A stretch of DNA of 64,000 bases from Dastarcus helophoroides (Eukaryota; Arthropoda; Insecta; Coleoptera; Bothrideridae), in assembly GCA_028583605.1 (NCBI GenBank), contig CM053325.1, positions 40,289,435 to 40,353,434 on the forward strand. Direction: 5' to 3'. The notes below the pieces were generated by a model, which saw nothing but the letters and a program-made list of their open reading frames with translations, was not told the origin of the DNA and ran no database searches. Below are positions 12,444 through 24,185 of this stretch, one piece after another. Position numbers and translations under genes: made by a program. Numbering within the stretch: position 1 is the stretch's first letter; each line of letters starts with the position of its first letter.

Positions 12444-12611
12444 CACTGGCTTCGGACTGCCATTGATTTTGGCTTTAAGCTCTAAAGTTTCTCCCTCATC
12501 TATATCTTGTGAACGTTCTAAACGTTTACCAAATGTGGGAGGAGTTTGGAGCATCGATATGCGGGATGTTGTTTCTGCTTCACCGACACAATTTACAGCA
12601 AGTGCTTTGTA
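12444..12611 (-). CDS. Ig-domain exon (end of one Ig, start of the next)
   Basis: A 168-bp exon in phase 0 at both ends. It begins with the Tyr of the preceding Ig (YKALAVNCVGEAETTS), closes that domain and opens the next (PPTFGKRLERSQDIDEG), ending in GSPKPV just before the core Trp. The acceptor is TTATTTCAG and the donor GTAAAT. The next exon starts VAWFKDGEP, restoring the usual P-x-V-x-W-F motif. Confidence 0.87.
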
Positions 12612-13332
12612 CTGAAATAAATATGATGATATACAAAACAGAAAATACAAGTGCATTGGAATTGAATTGAATTACAGGGTACTCCCCGATGTTTAAGGGG
12701 TTAAATTATTGTCGGATATTGTCTTTTACCAATCAATGTGGTAAGACATTAGCACAGATCTATGTAGATTAAAGAAGAGGGAATCAAAATAAAAAAAATT
12801 TTGACTCACTTTGCTTCACCCCTTGGAGTGTAGCCACCACGACTTTCTTTTTAAAACGAACCTACCTTGTTTGGCACATCGTTGGAAAGTTCGCTGTTTT
12901 TTCTTTATATTTTAGAGCAAAATCTTAAATCTTATTATTAGTTTTTGAGATATCGATGTTTAAAATAAACAACATTTTTGAAAAATAATAATTTTGATTA
13001 TTTCTTAGATAAAAAATTTCATCATAACAATTTCAACTACAGATTAAGGAAACTAAATAATATATTGTTTGACTCACCCCCTTCCCCTTAAAAAAAATAA
13101 CAGGAGTGGTGAGCTCCAAGGGGAGGAAAGTGTGAGTAAAAAAACACATTCTTTGATTTCGCTGATGGGTATTTGAGATTTTCGTGACAGCATTTTTTGT
13201 GTTAGAGACATTTAAAATTACTAGTTTTAAAAAATGTTGCTTATTTTAAACACCGATATTATTTTGCAGCTCGTTGAGCGGCAGCGAAATGATATTTCGC
13301 GGCCGCTAACATTAGCAGCGGACGCAAAATGT

Positions 13333-14706
13333 ATTGACATATACGTTAGTAAAATATAGATAGAATCATAATTTTGGTTTTTAAAATACTCGTTTTATTC
13401 ATATTTTAGATAAAGATTTTAAAAACTTTTTATTCTAAAATTCATATTGTATAGGGTGAGTCTTATTAAATGGACCCCTCCATTATTTTTCTTATTATTG
13501 ACCATTTTGAAGATTTGACAATGTAGTCTTACATAGTTTTTATTAAATTTTTTAATGTTTTAATAAAAAATGTATTTCGGTGTATGTATTCAGGGTGAAT
13601 CAATATCAAGTAGGTTTTTTTTTATGGAACACCTATATATTTTTACATATTTGAATTCTACAAGTTCTTCAGAATGCAAATCTTTATAATTGTTATATAC
13701 TTTATCGACAAATAGACGATTTATTTGCGATTAAAACCTACCTTTATGGATCCAATAAGTAAGTTCTGGATTTTACTGGAAGATTTTGAAAAATAAATAG
13801 GACCAACCCCTCTCAAGCTAATTTGTCAACATATTGTTTACTGCTAATCAGTTATTTCAATTTAGAGACTTTACTTATTAGAAATTTATTTTTCATGATA
13901 AAAAAGGGGCTACCACGTCGATATTATGCATTCTACAACTTTCTTAAACGATACAATAAATGCATCTTAAACGACCTCTTAGAAGACCTCACAATACATC
14001 AAATATAACATAGTTTAAGTTTTTATATTTGTTTATTTTTATTAATAATAATTAATTAGTATATAATTGTTCTTATTTATTACAGTTAAATTCTTTGATA
14101 GCAAAAATAAGTCGTTTATTTTTCAATGAAGTGTAAAACATTGATATACATTTAGATTCTAAAAAATTTGCAGAATCCAAAAATGTAAAAATATATAGGG
14201 TGTTTCATAAGAAAAAAACAGACTTGATATTGTTCTGTATACATACACCAAAATACATTTTCTATTAAAACATTTAAAAAGACAATAGAAACTATGTAGG
14301 GTTGCATTGTCAAATCTTTAAAATAGTCAGTAATAGGAAAGATAAAGGGGGTCCATTTAATAAGACTAACCCTGTACATAAATTATTTGGAATAAATATT
14401 AATATTGCTTGTAAAGTTTGTATTATTTAGTATGGTAAATGATCAATGTTGTTTTATTTATCAGTAATCTTGAAAATACTGGCACGTAAGATACATGAAC
14501 GCCACCTTTCTATAAACGTCAAAGATAATGACAGCTTTTTAAAAGCAATAATATTTACAAAAAATTGCACAAAAAATTTTGTGTGTGCCTCGGCCACGTA
14601 ACTCATAAGCGACCTGGCGATTGTCAAGCCTCGGCTGCAGGGCGGCCTCGGCGACAATCTTTCTCTTGGTCGCTAATGAGTTACTTCCAGGCTTAGGGAC
14701 ACAAAT
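13333..14706. repeat. Repeat family C, copy 1 (interrupted)
   Basis: Matches the uninterrupted copy at 22499-22958, from GACATA..CGTTA at the left to the GGNACACAAATAA at the right, apart from element O inserted at 13452. The right end is a hairpin from 14581 to 14701, in which GTAACTCAT.AGCGACC is inverted as GGTCGCTAATGAGTTAC. It lies in the intron between the 15.9-kb and 12.5-kb exons. Confidence 0.75.
13452..14374. mobile_element. Foldback element O inserted in repeat C
   Basis: A 923-bp element with long inverted arms (TAGGGTGAGTCTTATTAAAT at the left, ATTTAATAAGACTAACCCTG at the right), flanked by TA at 13450-13451 and 14375-14376. Repeat C copy 2 shows the empty site (TGTACATAAATTA at 22613), so insertion duplicated TA. 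The arms carry the motif GAAACACCCTATATATTTTTAC shared with the other foldback families. No transposase. Confidence 0.85.
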
Positions 14707-15875
14707 AATTATTGCTATGAGACTGTAAAGAGAAATCAACGAGCTTTACAACAATGTGCCGCAAAAGATGAGTTTGTATTAAAAAAAAATAAGTTGGGGT
14801 AACTACCCCCTAGGGGATAAGGCAGGGTAGCTCAAAAAATACTTAATTTAAGTTTCTTTCTCCAATTGTATTTCTGTTTATAATGATAACATTTTTTGTC
14901 TAGGAGATATTCCCGATTGCTGCTTTCAAATTGTCACCCTGTATGTGTATTATAAGGGTCGAACATTAGCGTGTGGACCGTAGATAGCTTTTAAGCCAGA
15001 AGAGATATAAACACTACATTTTGTCCACTGGCGTACATCTATAGAGGGAACATTTAAAAATTATTCTCATTTTATTGCACTAATCATATACAGAGCATTA
15101 ACATAGATTTAGGTTTTTTTTTTTAATAGAAGATTCTATACATTTTTGCTCGTTTGAATAATCTTAACCAAAAGCAACAAAATAATGTAGTATTTATGGG
15201 GCTTTCGATGGGTCGATTTCCTAGTAGAGGCTCACAAATCTAAAAGCAGGACTCCGAAACAATCATTGATGTTCTTGTAGTTTTTGGAAATGATAGAAAG
15301 TTTTGTAAATTCAAAAATCACCTAACATTTTTAAAAGTAATGGTCTATTTATAGCTAAAAGAAAATTACCTTTCCAACAATATCACATTATGCGGGTCTA
15401 CCTTTGCTAGTTTTTATGCAAATGAAATTTGAAATTAAATTTTTTTTTTATCTCTTTTATTTTGGTAATTACAATTGCGATTATTTGTAATTACTTGGTA
15501 CTAATTAAAACAATAGTTAGTATACAAAACATAAACAAATCGTTAACATATTTGTAAATAATTGTAACTGAGCACGTATTTTATTCAGCGCACGAAAAAT
15601 TAAAAGTTATATATTTCATTTCGGTGAATGAAAACTATTAGATGTAACGTCATTAATTTATTATTGTTGGAAATGCAATTCTATTTATTTTTTATTTCAG
15701 CTACTAAAAATAGGGTATTCCATTTAAAATTTTAGGTGAACAGAGTACAACTAAAATTAAACATACCAAAATATGTTGCTAGTTAGCAACATTCAACGAC
15801 GAACAATTAAAAAAATTAAAAAATTAAATTAATTGGTCATTAAATGTACAAAAAAAAACAAAGTAGACCTCATAC
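14707..15875. other. Intron, nothing recognised
   Basis: AT-rich intronic sequence between the family C repeat and the Ig exon at 15876. No coding, RNA or repeat feature was identified. Confidence 0.4.
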
Positions 15876-16102
15876 CATTCCTATATCAGATTCGTTGTAA
15901 TTAGTTATGATTAAGGTGCTTGTAACTTGCAGTCCACATTGAGTACGGATGCTATGGTTTTCGTCTTCAATTATAGGTCTTCCATTTAGGAACCATTGAA
16001 TTTCCGGTTTAGGCAAACCATCAGCTCTCACCATTACTTCCAGTTCTCCTCTGTCTTCAATTTGATCGTCCATTAGACCAGTAATAAATTTGGGCCTTTC
16101 AG
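15876..16102 (-). CDS. Ig-domain exon (N-terminal part of a split Ig)
   Basis: A 227-bp exon entering in phase 1 and leaving in phase 0. It starts ERPKFITGLMDDQIEDRG, has the core Trp in EIQWFLNGRPI and ends NESDIGM, just before the conserved Tyr, which the next exon supplies (YKALAVNCVG). The acceptor is ATTTTAG and the donor GTATGA. The seam reproduces a normal D-x-G-x-Y motif, which strongly supports both exons. Confidence 0.88.
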
Positions 16103-16494
16103 CTAAAATAGTAAATTTTTTGAATATCACATAAATGTAAGGAGAAACTAATTTTTTGGATAGCGTTAATCATTTAATTTAAAAATATTTTCAACTTTCA
16201 CTTCTGGTTATACCAATAGTAGAGATACATTTCCTTTTTTGAATTGCAACTCTCATATTTTATTTTTCATTTGATTTTTATGTTAAATCTAAGGTAAGTT
16301 TATGTTTATTGCTACCTTGATAGTTTTGAAGATGAGGTGTAGCATATTACTTGTTTAGGCACGTTTAGAGGTTGAGTTCATTAATTAAAAAGCACTTTTA
16401 TTATAAATAAGCCAATTAATGAACCAGATTAAAGGATACAATGTTAAGTTGGTTATGATCACTCTACTTCTTTCTAAAATGAAGTGAAACTTTA

Positions 16495-16850
16495 CCCTCT
16501 GTTTTATCTTTTTTATTTCGTCCATTTCCTCTAGAAACATCGGCTGTAGTTGTTACATGTTAAATTTCTTTCTTTGCACAGTAATTAATGAACTCATTAA
16601 CAGTAAATGAAGTTCCTTTGTCTGTGATTATTCTTACAGGTTTTCCAAAAACATTACTTTGTTTTTTGCGATCACTGTTTCTTATGCTGTTGTAGACTTG
16701 GTAGGATAAAGCCAGGTACATTTCGCAAAACCATCAACAATTGCCAAAATATGTTAATACTTCTTATTAGTTGATAGCATAGGTCGCAAATAATCTTCGT
16801 GGTAAGTATGCGAAGGACCTTCATGTATGGGTAATAAGTGAAGTAGTTCT
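16495..16850 (-). pseudogene. Gypsy-type retrotransposon integrase relic
   Basis: On the minus strand the sequence reads VDGFAKCTWLYPTKSTT, then PVRIITDKGTSFTVNEF and TTTADVSRGNGRNKK, interrupted by stops and frame changes. This matches the catalytic core of Ty3/gypsy integrases, with the D of VDGF and the D of ITDKGT as the first two acidic residues. It is a short dead fragment with no adjacent LTR that I can link to it. Confidence 0.7.
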
Positions 16851-16914
16851 TTTTTTTTCTAGTTTTTCCATTATATCTATTAAAATTTTAGCACGGTTTG
16901 TGAGGAATCATAAG

Positions 16915-17330
16915 CTGTGCAGACGTCAGTTTAACACTCGGTATATTGTTTGTAAATTTGTAAAAATTGAGCGAGGTAATCCTATGTGTATCCTACTCAC
17001 ATATAAACACAGACCGTTTATCTGGTTTCTGGAGAAATATAAAACGAATTTTGTGGGACCTCGCATCTGTCAAATTTTTTATAAAAATCTAGTTATCCCT
17101 ACAACTATAAATTTTAGGAACAGTCTTCTTTATCCAAAGTGACCTCAAATTATAAAATAGAATCCAAAAACTCAAAATGTACAGTGTCTCATTTAAAATA
17201 CCAGAGTAGGTGTAACCTATATTCTAGAACATTGTGAATGTTTTAGATATGTTGGTATCACCGACTTTGCTAAGTTTCCAAATTCTTGAAATTCTTTGAT
17301 ATTGACCTCGGTGATTGTGTTGGACAGTGT
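16915..17330. repeat. Family B fragment (right arm)
   Basis: Matches the right arm of the family B copy at 1399-3510, from CACTCGGTATATTGT through the GACCTCGCATCTGTCAAATT region to the terminal CGGTGATTGTGTTGGACAGT. Diverged; no left arm nearby. Confidence 0.65.
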
Positions 17331-17499
17331 TTAATCTGTTCTCTACGGGGGAGGTATTGATTTTATAACAGAGCATCACATTTGTTGATACGTAAATTAA
17401 TATTACGTAAGAAACCGAAAAACTTTGATGATTTTGTGTCGTATTGCAAAGCTCATTAAAGCTTTGAAAAGCACATATCTGGGAATCGGATAAAAGTAC

Positions 17500-19136
17500 T
17501 GTGATGAGTCAATCCTACTAAACTGTTCTATTTCATCGTTTTTATTTAATTGAATTTTATTCAATTTTTCTTGAAATAGTAAATAGTAAATCTACAAATA
17601 GTGTATTATAAAAATTCTTTACAACAAATCGTTTTGCATGAGAAACAGACTTCTTAGCAGTTCACAAATTAGATAAGGGTTATCTGTTAGGCCTAGCTGG
17701 TTTCAAGTTTAAATTACCTAAACTGGAGAAAAAGGCACAAATATCGGTTTTAAAAGAACATTTTAAAGTCCGCTGTCGTAAATTAGAGCAATACAAAAGG
17801 TACAAGGTAAATATCTATGACGAAGACCGTAGCAAATCTCTCGGCAAGATCATGTGGAGGTAGACCGAAGGGATTTTAAATTCAAAAAACGCCATTATAA
17901 ACATGTGCAATTGGAAGTTATTTAAAACTCAGTTGTCGAAGTAAAACTTGTAAGACAAATTGATGGCATAATTCAAAAGGGGTTTGCAGTTTGATTTGCA
18001 CTTTAAGAATCCTTTTCAAAATAATTTAAGGGTTAATTTGGATTAAAAATATTTAAATTATTAGAACTTCTGCATCCTTATGCCCTCTAGCGAGAGTCAG
18101 CAAATAGTCTTTCGGTCCCCGGACATTAAGGATAGAAGCATAAACAAAAATTATCACAAAGAAATTTTTCAAGATAGTCAGGTACTGAATTTTGATTAAA
18201 CTAGTTTAAAAAATATGGTCAAGACCCGGACATATGAAAACGAGTATACGGAATACGAAAGTTTTGAAAAATTGCCCTTGTTTGTACTAATTAACGTCAA
18301 TGAGCACAAAAAAAAATAATTTCTGTTCAACGTAAAGTTCTTGTGCCATTTGTGTGACGTATGCTATGGAATAAATAGGCAAGTAAATTTTAAATTGTCT
18401 GATGATTTTATTTGATGGTTTTTCGCTCTTATATGACAATTAATTTTTTCTAAAATTTATGAATATACTTGATCCTAATTTTGATTAATATTGGGTTGAA
18501 GGAAGTACAAAAAAAAGAAAGGAATTTAAAAAATTTCACAACCAACGCGAATGAATGAGAAAGTTATTACTAAAGCACTATACTAAACACGACGTCATCC
18601 CATCAGATGCATCTTTTGCTAATCTTTTTAGATTAGTACGCTTGAAAATGCCAGTTCTGCTGGGGAAATATGTATCGCGTAATTATTTATTTAATTGCCG
18701 ATGTGGTAAAGGGGTACAACCTTCTTTGGAGAAAGTTATTGTTAGGAAATTATTATAGGGCTAAGAAGCGTACCGCTGGTAGTTGGTATTTCTTTTAGAC
18801 TTGTGTCCAGCAAATTTAAACAAGTTAAGACAAACAGGCCAACTTTTATTTTGTTGTATTATGCTTAAGAAACTTGAAAACCAGTGACTTGAAATTTTGT
18901 CAATTTATTTGTTGACCTATTTTAATAAAACGTTGAGGTCAATTGCTGTTTAAATTTGATAACAATTCCCTGTCGACTTTGGTTACAATTTATTGGAATA
19001 AAATCATTTTTAAATAACGTAGACAAATTGGATTCGAAAATTAAAAATAAATTATTATTCGAAAATTTTTAAAAGACGAGCCAAATTTGGAATTCGAATA
19101 ATTTCACACACGCAACACTCACGGCCGCTCATCGCA
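17500..19136. mobile_element. Solo LTR of a retrotransposon (1.64 kb)
   Basis: Starts TGTGATGAG and ends CTCATCGCA, i.e. TG...CA with short inverted termini, flanked by a 4-bp direct repeat GTAC at 17496-17499 and 19137-19140. Four-base duplications and TG...CA ends are typical of gypsy-class LTR retrotransposons. A disrupted inverted relative lies at 60656-63642. No internal coding region is attached, so it is read as a solo LTR in the intron before the microexon. A 67-codon open frame at 18555 is not recognised. Confidence 0.75.
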
Positions 19137-19684
19137 GTACTGAAACAAGTATCAATTGGTTATGTGAATAAGAATGCTGTTTCAGATTTTTAACTTATTT
19201 GGTCATAAATTTACAGGCCAAAACTATGTTTTGATCAAGCAATATCAAAGCAATAGGTTATATGGTAACTAGCGCCTTTTATGAGCAACATCTTATTTGG
19301 TACTCCAAAAGCCCTTTAATAAATATACCTCTGAACCGCAAGTAATTCTCTCAAGGGTTGTATTTTATTGGCTAGTACAGCTTGAATTTCGAGATTTTTC
19401 ACCTTCAGTAAATCACCCTAGTTATTTGCATGACACTGATAACGATTTAAAAAAGAAATGTTTTTTTGCCAAGCCTAAAAATAATGCCAATTCATGTTAA
19501 AATATATTATGTTGTATTCGACTATTTATCAATAGAGAAAATCTGGCAAAATATTTGTTATTGAAGCTTTCGCGTATTAAATAAGATAGTGTTAGCTGAC
19601 TGATAATTAAGGTATAATATTGAAATGGTTAAAGAATATGTTAATTTGCGTTCATAGCATATATTTAAATGGTGTTTAACTTAC

Positions 19685-19702
19685 TGGATGGTTCAGCTTC
19701 TT
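19685..19702 (-). CDS. 18-nt microexon between Ig domains
   Basis: Eighteen bases with a consensus acceptor (TTTTTACAG) and donor (GTAAGT) encode, in the expected phase 1, the linker K-E-A-E-P-S. It would join the Ig ending KTIS to the Ig starting ERPKFITG through AAA (Lys) and ACT (Thr) codons. The intron between it and the preceding exon is only 82 bp. Skipping it keeps frame because the length is a multiple of three, so it may be alternatively spliced. Support is splice-site quality and phase only. Confidence 0.6.
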
Positions 19703-19784
19703 CTGTAAAAATAAATGTATTTTGTGAAATGTGTTTATACAATGTACCTATCGTATTAGGCAAGTTATCTTACTTCTTACTTAC

Positions 19785-20153
19785 TTATAGTTTTAAGTCG
19801 TGCTTCAGAAGAACTTTGTCCTAAGCTATTCTCAGCAACAACTTTATAATATCCAGCATCTGAAAGTAATACATTGTGAAATACAAGCTTATAGGTTTCA
19901 TTTGGAACATCGTCGATTCTTTCTACAGCTTGGCCAAGTTCCACAAGTTTATCATCTTTGAACCAAGATACTTCAGGAACCGGGTTAGCCTGAATTACTA
20001 CAGTAAATTCAGTTGCTTCTCCGGGAACAACAGAAGTATCCTCCGGTCCTTCGATTTCTGGTCTCAATATGATGGTCAGTTCTGCGTCGCTGTCGCATTC
20101 GCCCCATTTGTTCTTTGCTTTAATTTTGAACTTTCCTTGGTTATGCCTTTCAC
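19785..20153 (-). CDS. Ig-domain exon (end of one Ig plus a complete Ig)
   Basis: A 369-bp exon, phase 1 at both ends. Its first 30 residues (ERHNQGKFKIKAKNKWG) complete the Ig begun in the 24.0-kb exon. The rest is a full I-set Ig starting RPEIEGPEDTSVVPG, with Trp in PEVSWFKDDKL, the strand SDAGYYKVVAENSLG and the end SEARLKTIS. The acceptor is ATTTTAG and the donor GTAAGT, next to a second GTAAG four bases on. It is followed by an 18-nt microexon. Confidence 0.88.
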
Positions 20154-20653
20154 CTAAAATGTAGGTTTGTTTTAGATGAGATAAAACAGTCTATCATTCA
20201 AGTTGCGTATAGCGATGCACCTGTACAGTACAGAGCAGAACATGTTCTCGACTGCTCTGTGATTTGGCTATCTAAACCCCGCCACAATCCCTAGTGAAAT
20301 ACAGAGCCACCTCTCTTAGAAAGGTACCAGGATGCACTGGAGTTTGTTGAGTTCATAAAAGCGCGATTATTTAGCCAATTCACTGTCGAATACAGAGCAT
20401 GTATCTATTTTACACGATAATTCGACTGTGCGAAAATACAAGTGGACGATTATTTATAACATAAAGTATTTGAGTTGTAATATAAAATTTTTGAAGGAAG
20501 CTCCTGCAGTCAGCTTATATATGAAGGAAATGCAGGAGATGGGGAAAATATATAAATTTATAATGAATATATAGAATAATTAAAAGTTTTAATTATAATA
20601 TTACTAAATTTCTAAGCATAAAAAATATAAAACTAATTATATTATACATATAT

Positions 20654-20890
20654 TTACAGGGTCTTTGGTTATAAATGCACCCCCATTTATCTTTCGAAAT
20701 ATGATAGATACAAAAAATGTTGAATACAAGGGTTCCTGGACCCCTCTTTGAATTTTTATTTAAAATAAATTTGCGATATACAGGGTGTTACATTTTTTCA
20801 GAATCAAAGTCAGTTTTTTAAATAGAACCCCCCAATTATTTTTTCATTTTCGAATTCTCCTAGAAATTCCATATATGTTTTATATGACAT
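20654..20890. repeat. Family D fragment
   Basis: Starts TACAGGGTCTTTGGTTATAA and matches the left arm of the family D element at 43641 over about 230 bp, including CCATTTATCTTTCGAAATAT and an internal TATACAGGGTGTTAC. No matching right arm was found nearby. Confidence 0.65.
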
Positions 20891-20983
20891 CTCTATTTAA
20901 ATTTAACTCCTGTTGAGAAATTGTTTGAATTGCTGTTGCAGAAACCTCAGTAAAGCTAAATAAAAGCTTTTTTTTTTAACGTC

Positions 20984-21145
20984 AGCAACTCCTTGATCCA
21001 TATTCTGATAAAATTCATTGGTAGCCAGATGACCAGCAGCTAGTTTGGCCAATTGTATTCTATCAGCAACTCCTTGATCCATATTCTGATAAAATTCATT
21101 GGTAGCCAGATGACCAACAGCTAGTTTGGCCAATTGTATTCTATC
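20984..21145. repeat. 81-bp tandem duplication
   Basis: Two nearly identical 81-bp copies (20984-21064 and 21065-21145), followed by a short third start. On the minus strand each unit encodes 27 in-frame residues beginning near VADRIQLAKLAAGHLATN. It adjoins the MULE relic and may belong to it. Confidence 0.85.
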
Positions 21146-21169
21146 AGCGACTGTTACCTTTGACAACGT

Positions 21170-22070
21170 CTAAAATAGCACTCCAAATTTCTATTTCGTT
21201 GCGTAAATGTTTACAGAATGGAAGTTTTTCTCCGAAGCATCATGAAATATGTCACTATCCATTCTGTAAATAATATTTATATTTTTGGCCCTACGACACA
21301 TGTTTCTATAGTTAATTTAGGGTTTGCTTTGCTTTGAGTTAGCAAACTCCAATAATTTTCTTTGATAGTAATTTTCAAATATATTGGCAATAAAATCAAC
21401 AAGGGCATACAAATTAAGAACTTTGCATCTCTGAAGTACGATATCTTTGAAAATTGTGATTAACGCTTCTGTATAATTATTGCTATTGTTTCCCCTAGTA
21501 ACAATATCTTTTCTAAAGAAAATACACCATTCTTCCCTTCAAATCCGTAAGTTTTTCAAATGTTTAGTCAATAATGTGTTACCAACTACATACAACGCTA
21601 TTGTTGATCAGATTGACAAAATTTTCTTCTAAATCTATTTCATTAGTCGCATACAAAACGTCTTGAAATAGCTCTATTATGGTTTTTCTATCTTCTTTTT
21701 TAACATTATGATCTGTTTCCCAATGCCACCTCCATAAGGTTTAACAAAAATGAAATGTACACAACATTTATCTGGAATCCAGGAAATACCGTTGTTAATG
21801 CGTTGCGTTCAGTTTCACTATCGTCAGTCATAAATACCTTGGGTGAAAACTTTTTATCCTAGGTTTCAATGGATTCTATGAAGACGGAAAATGCTGATGT
21901 ATAACTTCCTGCTATTTACAATGTGTGAAGTATAGGAATAGCGCCTGTCTAATTTAATGTAAACATAAAAGTAACGCAAGTATTAGTTTGATCGCAAGAT
22001 CGATGGGAATCAAGATAAACCATTTTATCTGTCATATTTTGAAAAAATGCAGGCCGCGAAATGGGCGTCA
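21170..22070 (-). pseudogene. MULE-type transposase relic
   Basis: The minus strand reads DKMVYLDSHRSCDQTNTCVT, then a frame with TGAIPI...AGSYTSAFSVFIESI and KVFMTDDSETERNALTTV, followed in another frame by a CCVHFIF segment. This matches the MULE transposase domain of Mutator-like elements, including the T-D-D-S-E-x-E-R block. At least two stops and several frame changes show it is dead. The 81-bp repeats just beyond its 3' side encode a related-looking repeat in the same direction. Confidence 0.7.
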
Positions 22071-22498
22071 TTATTACTAAGATAAATTGATTTTTTTTAT
22101 GAATACTTGAGTTCCACTTTCATTTAGAACTGCACTCTTATTCTTTAGAACTGCGATAACGTTGTTTTCTTCTCGGGTACCACATTTTATAAGATTAATA
22201 TATAAAAAAAGAAAGGGTAAGGCAAAAGATCAGAAGAGGCGAAACAATTCTTTGTCTGGGACAGACTATAGATCCGTTCTCTGGAGAAGGAGCCACTGCA
22301 TATATCTAATTATATGGATAGAAACACACGCAATTTGATTTACAGTTAAATACGATTAAATTCGATTTTCGTCCGAAATAGAAGCTTTTTTGAAGTTGTT
22401 AAAATAGTTTCAGTAGCATATCCTCCATGGAAACTCGGAAAGAAGGACTTCGCTTGAAAAAAATAAAAAATATAAAAAGAAAGAACCACTGGCATGAA

Positions 22499-22958
22499 TT
22501 GACATAGACGTTACTGAAATATAGATAGAATTATAATTTTGGTTTTTAAAATACTAGTTTCATTTATATTTTAGGTAAAGATTTTAAAACCTATTATTTT
22601 AAAATTCATAGTGTACATAAATTACTTAGAATAAATGTTGAAATTGTTTGTAATGTTTGTGTCACTTCCTGTTGTAAAAAATCAATGTTGTTTTATTTAT
22701 CCGTAACCTTGGAAATGCTGTCGGTAGGACACATGAAAGCCACCTTTCTATAAACGTCAAATTCAATGACAGCTTTTTAAAAGCAATATAATTCATATAA
22801 ATACATTTTTTTTTTCGGTTGCACAAAAAATGTTGTATGTGCCTCGGTGACGTAACTCATTAGCGACCTCGAGATTGTCAAGCTTCGGCCGCAGGCAGCC
22901 TCAGCGACAATCTTTCTCTCGGTCGCTAATGGGTTACTTCACGGCCTAGGCACACAAA
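22499..22958. repeat. Repeat family C, copy 2 (uninterrupted)
   Basis: The uninterrupted relative of the repeat at 13333-14706; it supplies the empty site for element O. Its right part is a hairpin with GTAACTCATTAGCGACC and the inverse GGTCGCTAATGGGTTAC around a GC-rich loop. Confidence 0.75.
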
Positions 22959-23029
22959 TAACTATAATTACAACAAATTATCTGAAACTTTTTAGTTTTT
23001 GAAGAAATTTTTAAAATTCAGGAAGGAGA

Positions 23030-23440
23030 TTTCAAAGAATAATATTAAAGTTTGTAGTCAATCTATCGGGGGTAATAGGAACATGGTACACCACCTATTA
23101 TTTCTTTATTTATAAATATAAAACTTGCTAAAAGTAATCTTTTATAACGTAATTAAGTTAGCAAAAATGGTTTATTATCATATCTTCATTTAAAATAGCA
23201 TCATAATTGTACTATGGTACAATGAAAAAGTATAATTATAATTAATTACCACTTTTGCTGTGAAATGAATAGAAGTAAAATTACAACCAAAAGAGTTAAA
23301 AGTATTCAATAGGAAATCAAGAAATCTGTAGAAAAAAGTGAAAAAAATAATGACGCTCGTTAAATTTTCTTAGTTTAGTTTTTTGCAGCGTCAATGTGGT
23401 TCGTTTTAATTATCTGCCCATGACCTACTTGATTGATAAA
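23030..23440. repeat. Family L fragment
   Basis: Resembles 36840-37460 in the same order of blocks: GTTAGCAAAAATGGT, CATAATTGTACTATGGTAC, TTTTGCTGTGAAATGAATAG and a terminal TTTTGCAGCGTCAATGTGGT. Diverged and without clear ends. Confidence 0.5.
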
Positions 23441-23827
23441 AACATGAAAATCACCTTTAGCTGTCTTGTATTCACTGAATTATAGAGATTCCAAAAATAT
23501 AATATACAAAGCGCTCTATTTAAAAAACAAAAGTGATTAGTTTTAGTGAAACCGAAAGCAGCAGAAAAGTCATTTTTATATCAAAAATTGGCATCTGATT
23601 AATAAGTCTAGAAAATTTGTATATTTTATCTTTGCAAATAAAAAAAAATTGTGTAATCTAGTATGACTGTGTTATACCTGTTATATCTACCTAACAGAAA
23701 TTTCGAGATTGTTTTCTTGTAAATGACGGCGGTTTTTTAGAAATTCCAAGTTTAGCAAATTTTCCTTTTTTAATATAGAGTTCTAATTTGAAATATTTGG
23801 TGAATAATTAAAATAACTTATACTTAC

Positions 23828-24073
23828 ATCTTGGTATTGTTAGCGAGTATGTACATTCTTTAAGACCATCTTCAATTTCATGATCTTCAGTCTCAATAAT
23901 CATTTTATTTTTCTCAAATTGATCTTCAGTAATTTTGTTCCCATTGAAAAACCATGTAACTTCTGGAATAGGATCACCAACTATGACGGCGGTGTGTGTT
24001 ACAGAGTGCTTTTTAATGACAGTATAGTCTATTAATCCCTGTTTTAGCTTTGGCTTGCGTAAGTCCCTTTCAG
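23828..24073 (-). CDS. Ig-domain exon (N-terminal part of a split Ig)
   Basis: A 246-bp exon in phase 1 encodes 82 residues starting ERDLRKPKLKQG, with the core Trp in PEVTWFFNGNKI, ending in ECTYSLTIPR. It stops inside the domain, just before the D-x-G-x-Y region, and joins the 20.1-kb exon as T+GT (Cys). The acceptor is ATTTTAG and the donor GTAAGT. The intron that separates the two halves is about 3.7 kb and holds a MULE relic and other repeats. Confidence 0.86.
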
Positions 24074-24185
24074 CTAAAATTATAATTCTTACTTATATCT
24101 TTATTCAAAAATGTTCTTATCGTTGTTAATTAAATATATATTAAAATTAAAAAACAGCTTATGGGTGTACGAAAAAGTAACTTAC

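Noticed and set aside
12800..13260. Possible foldback element
   Set aside because: Two pairs of inverted segments exist but are interleaved, not nested, and no ends or duplications were found.
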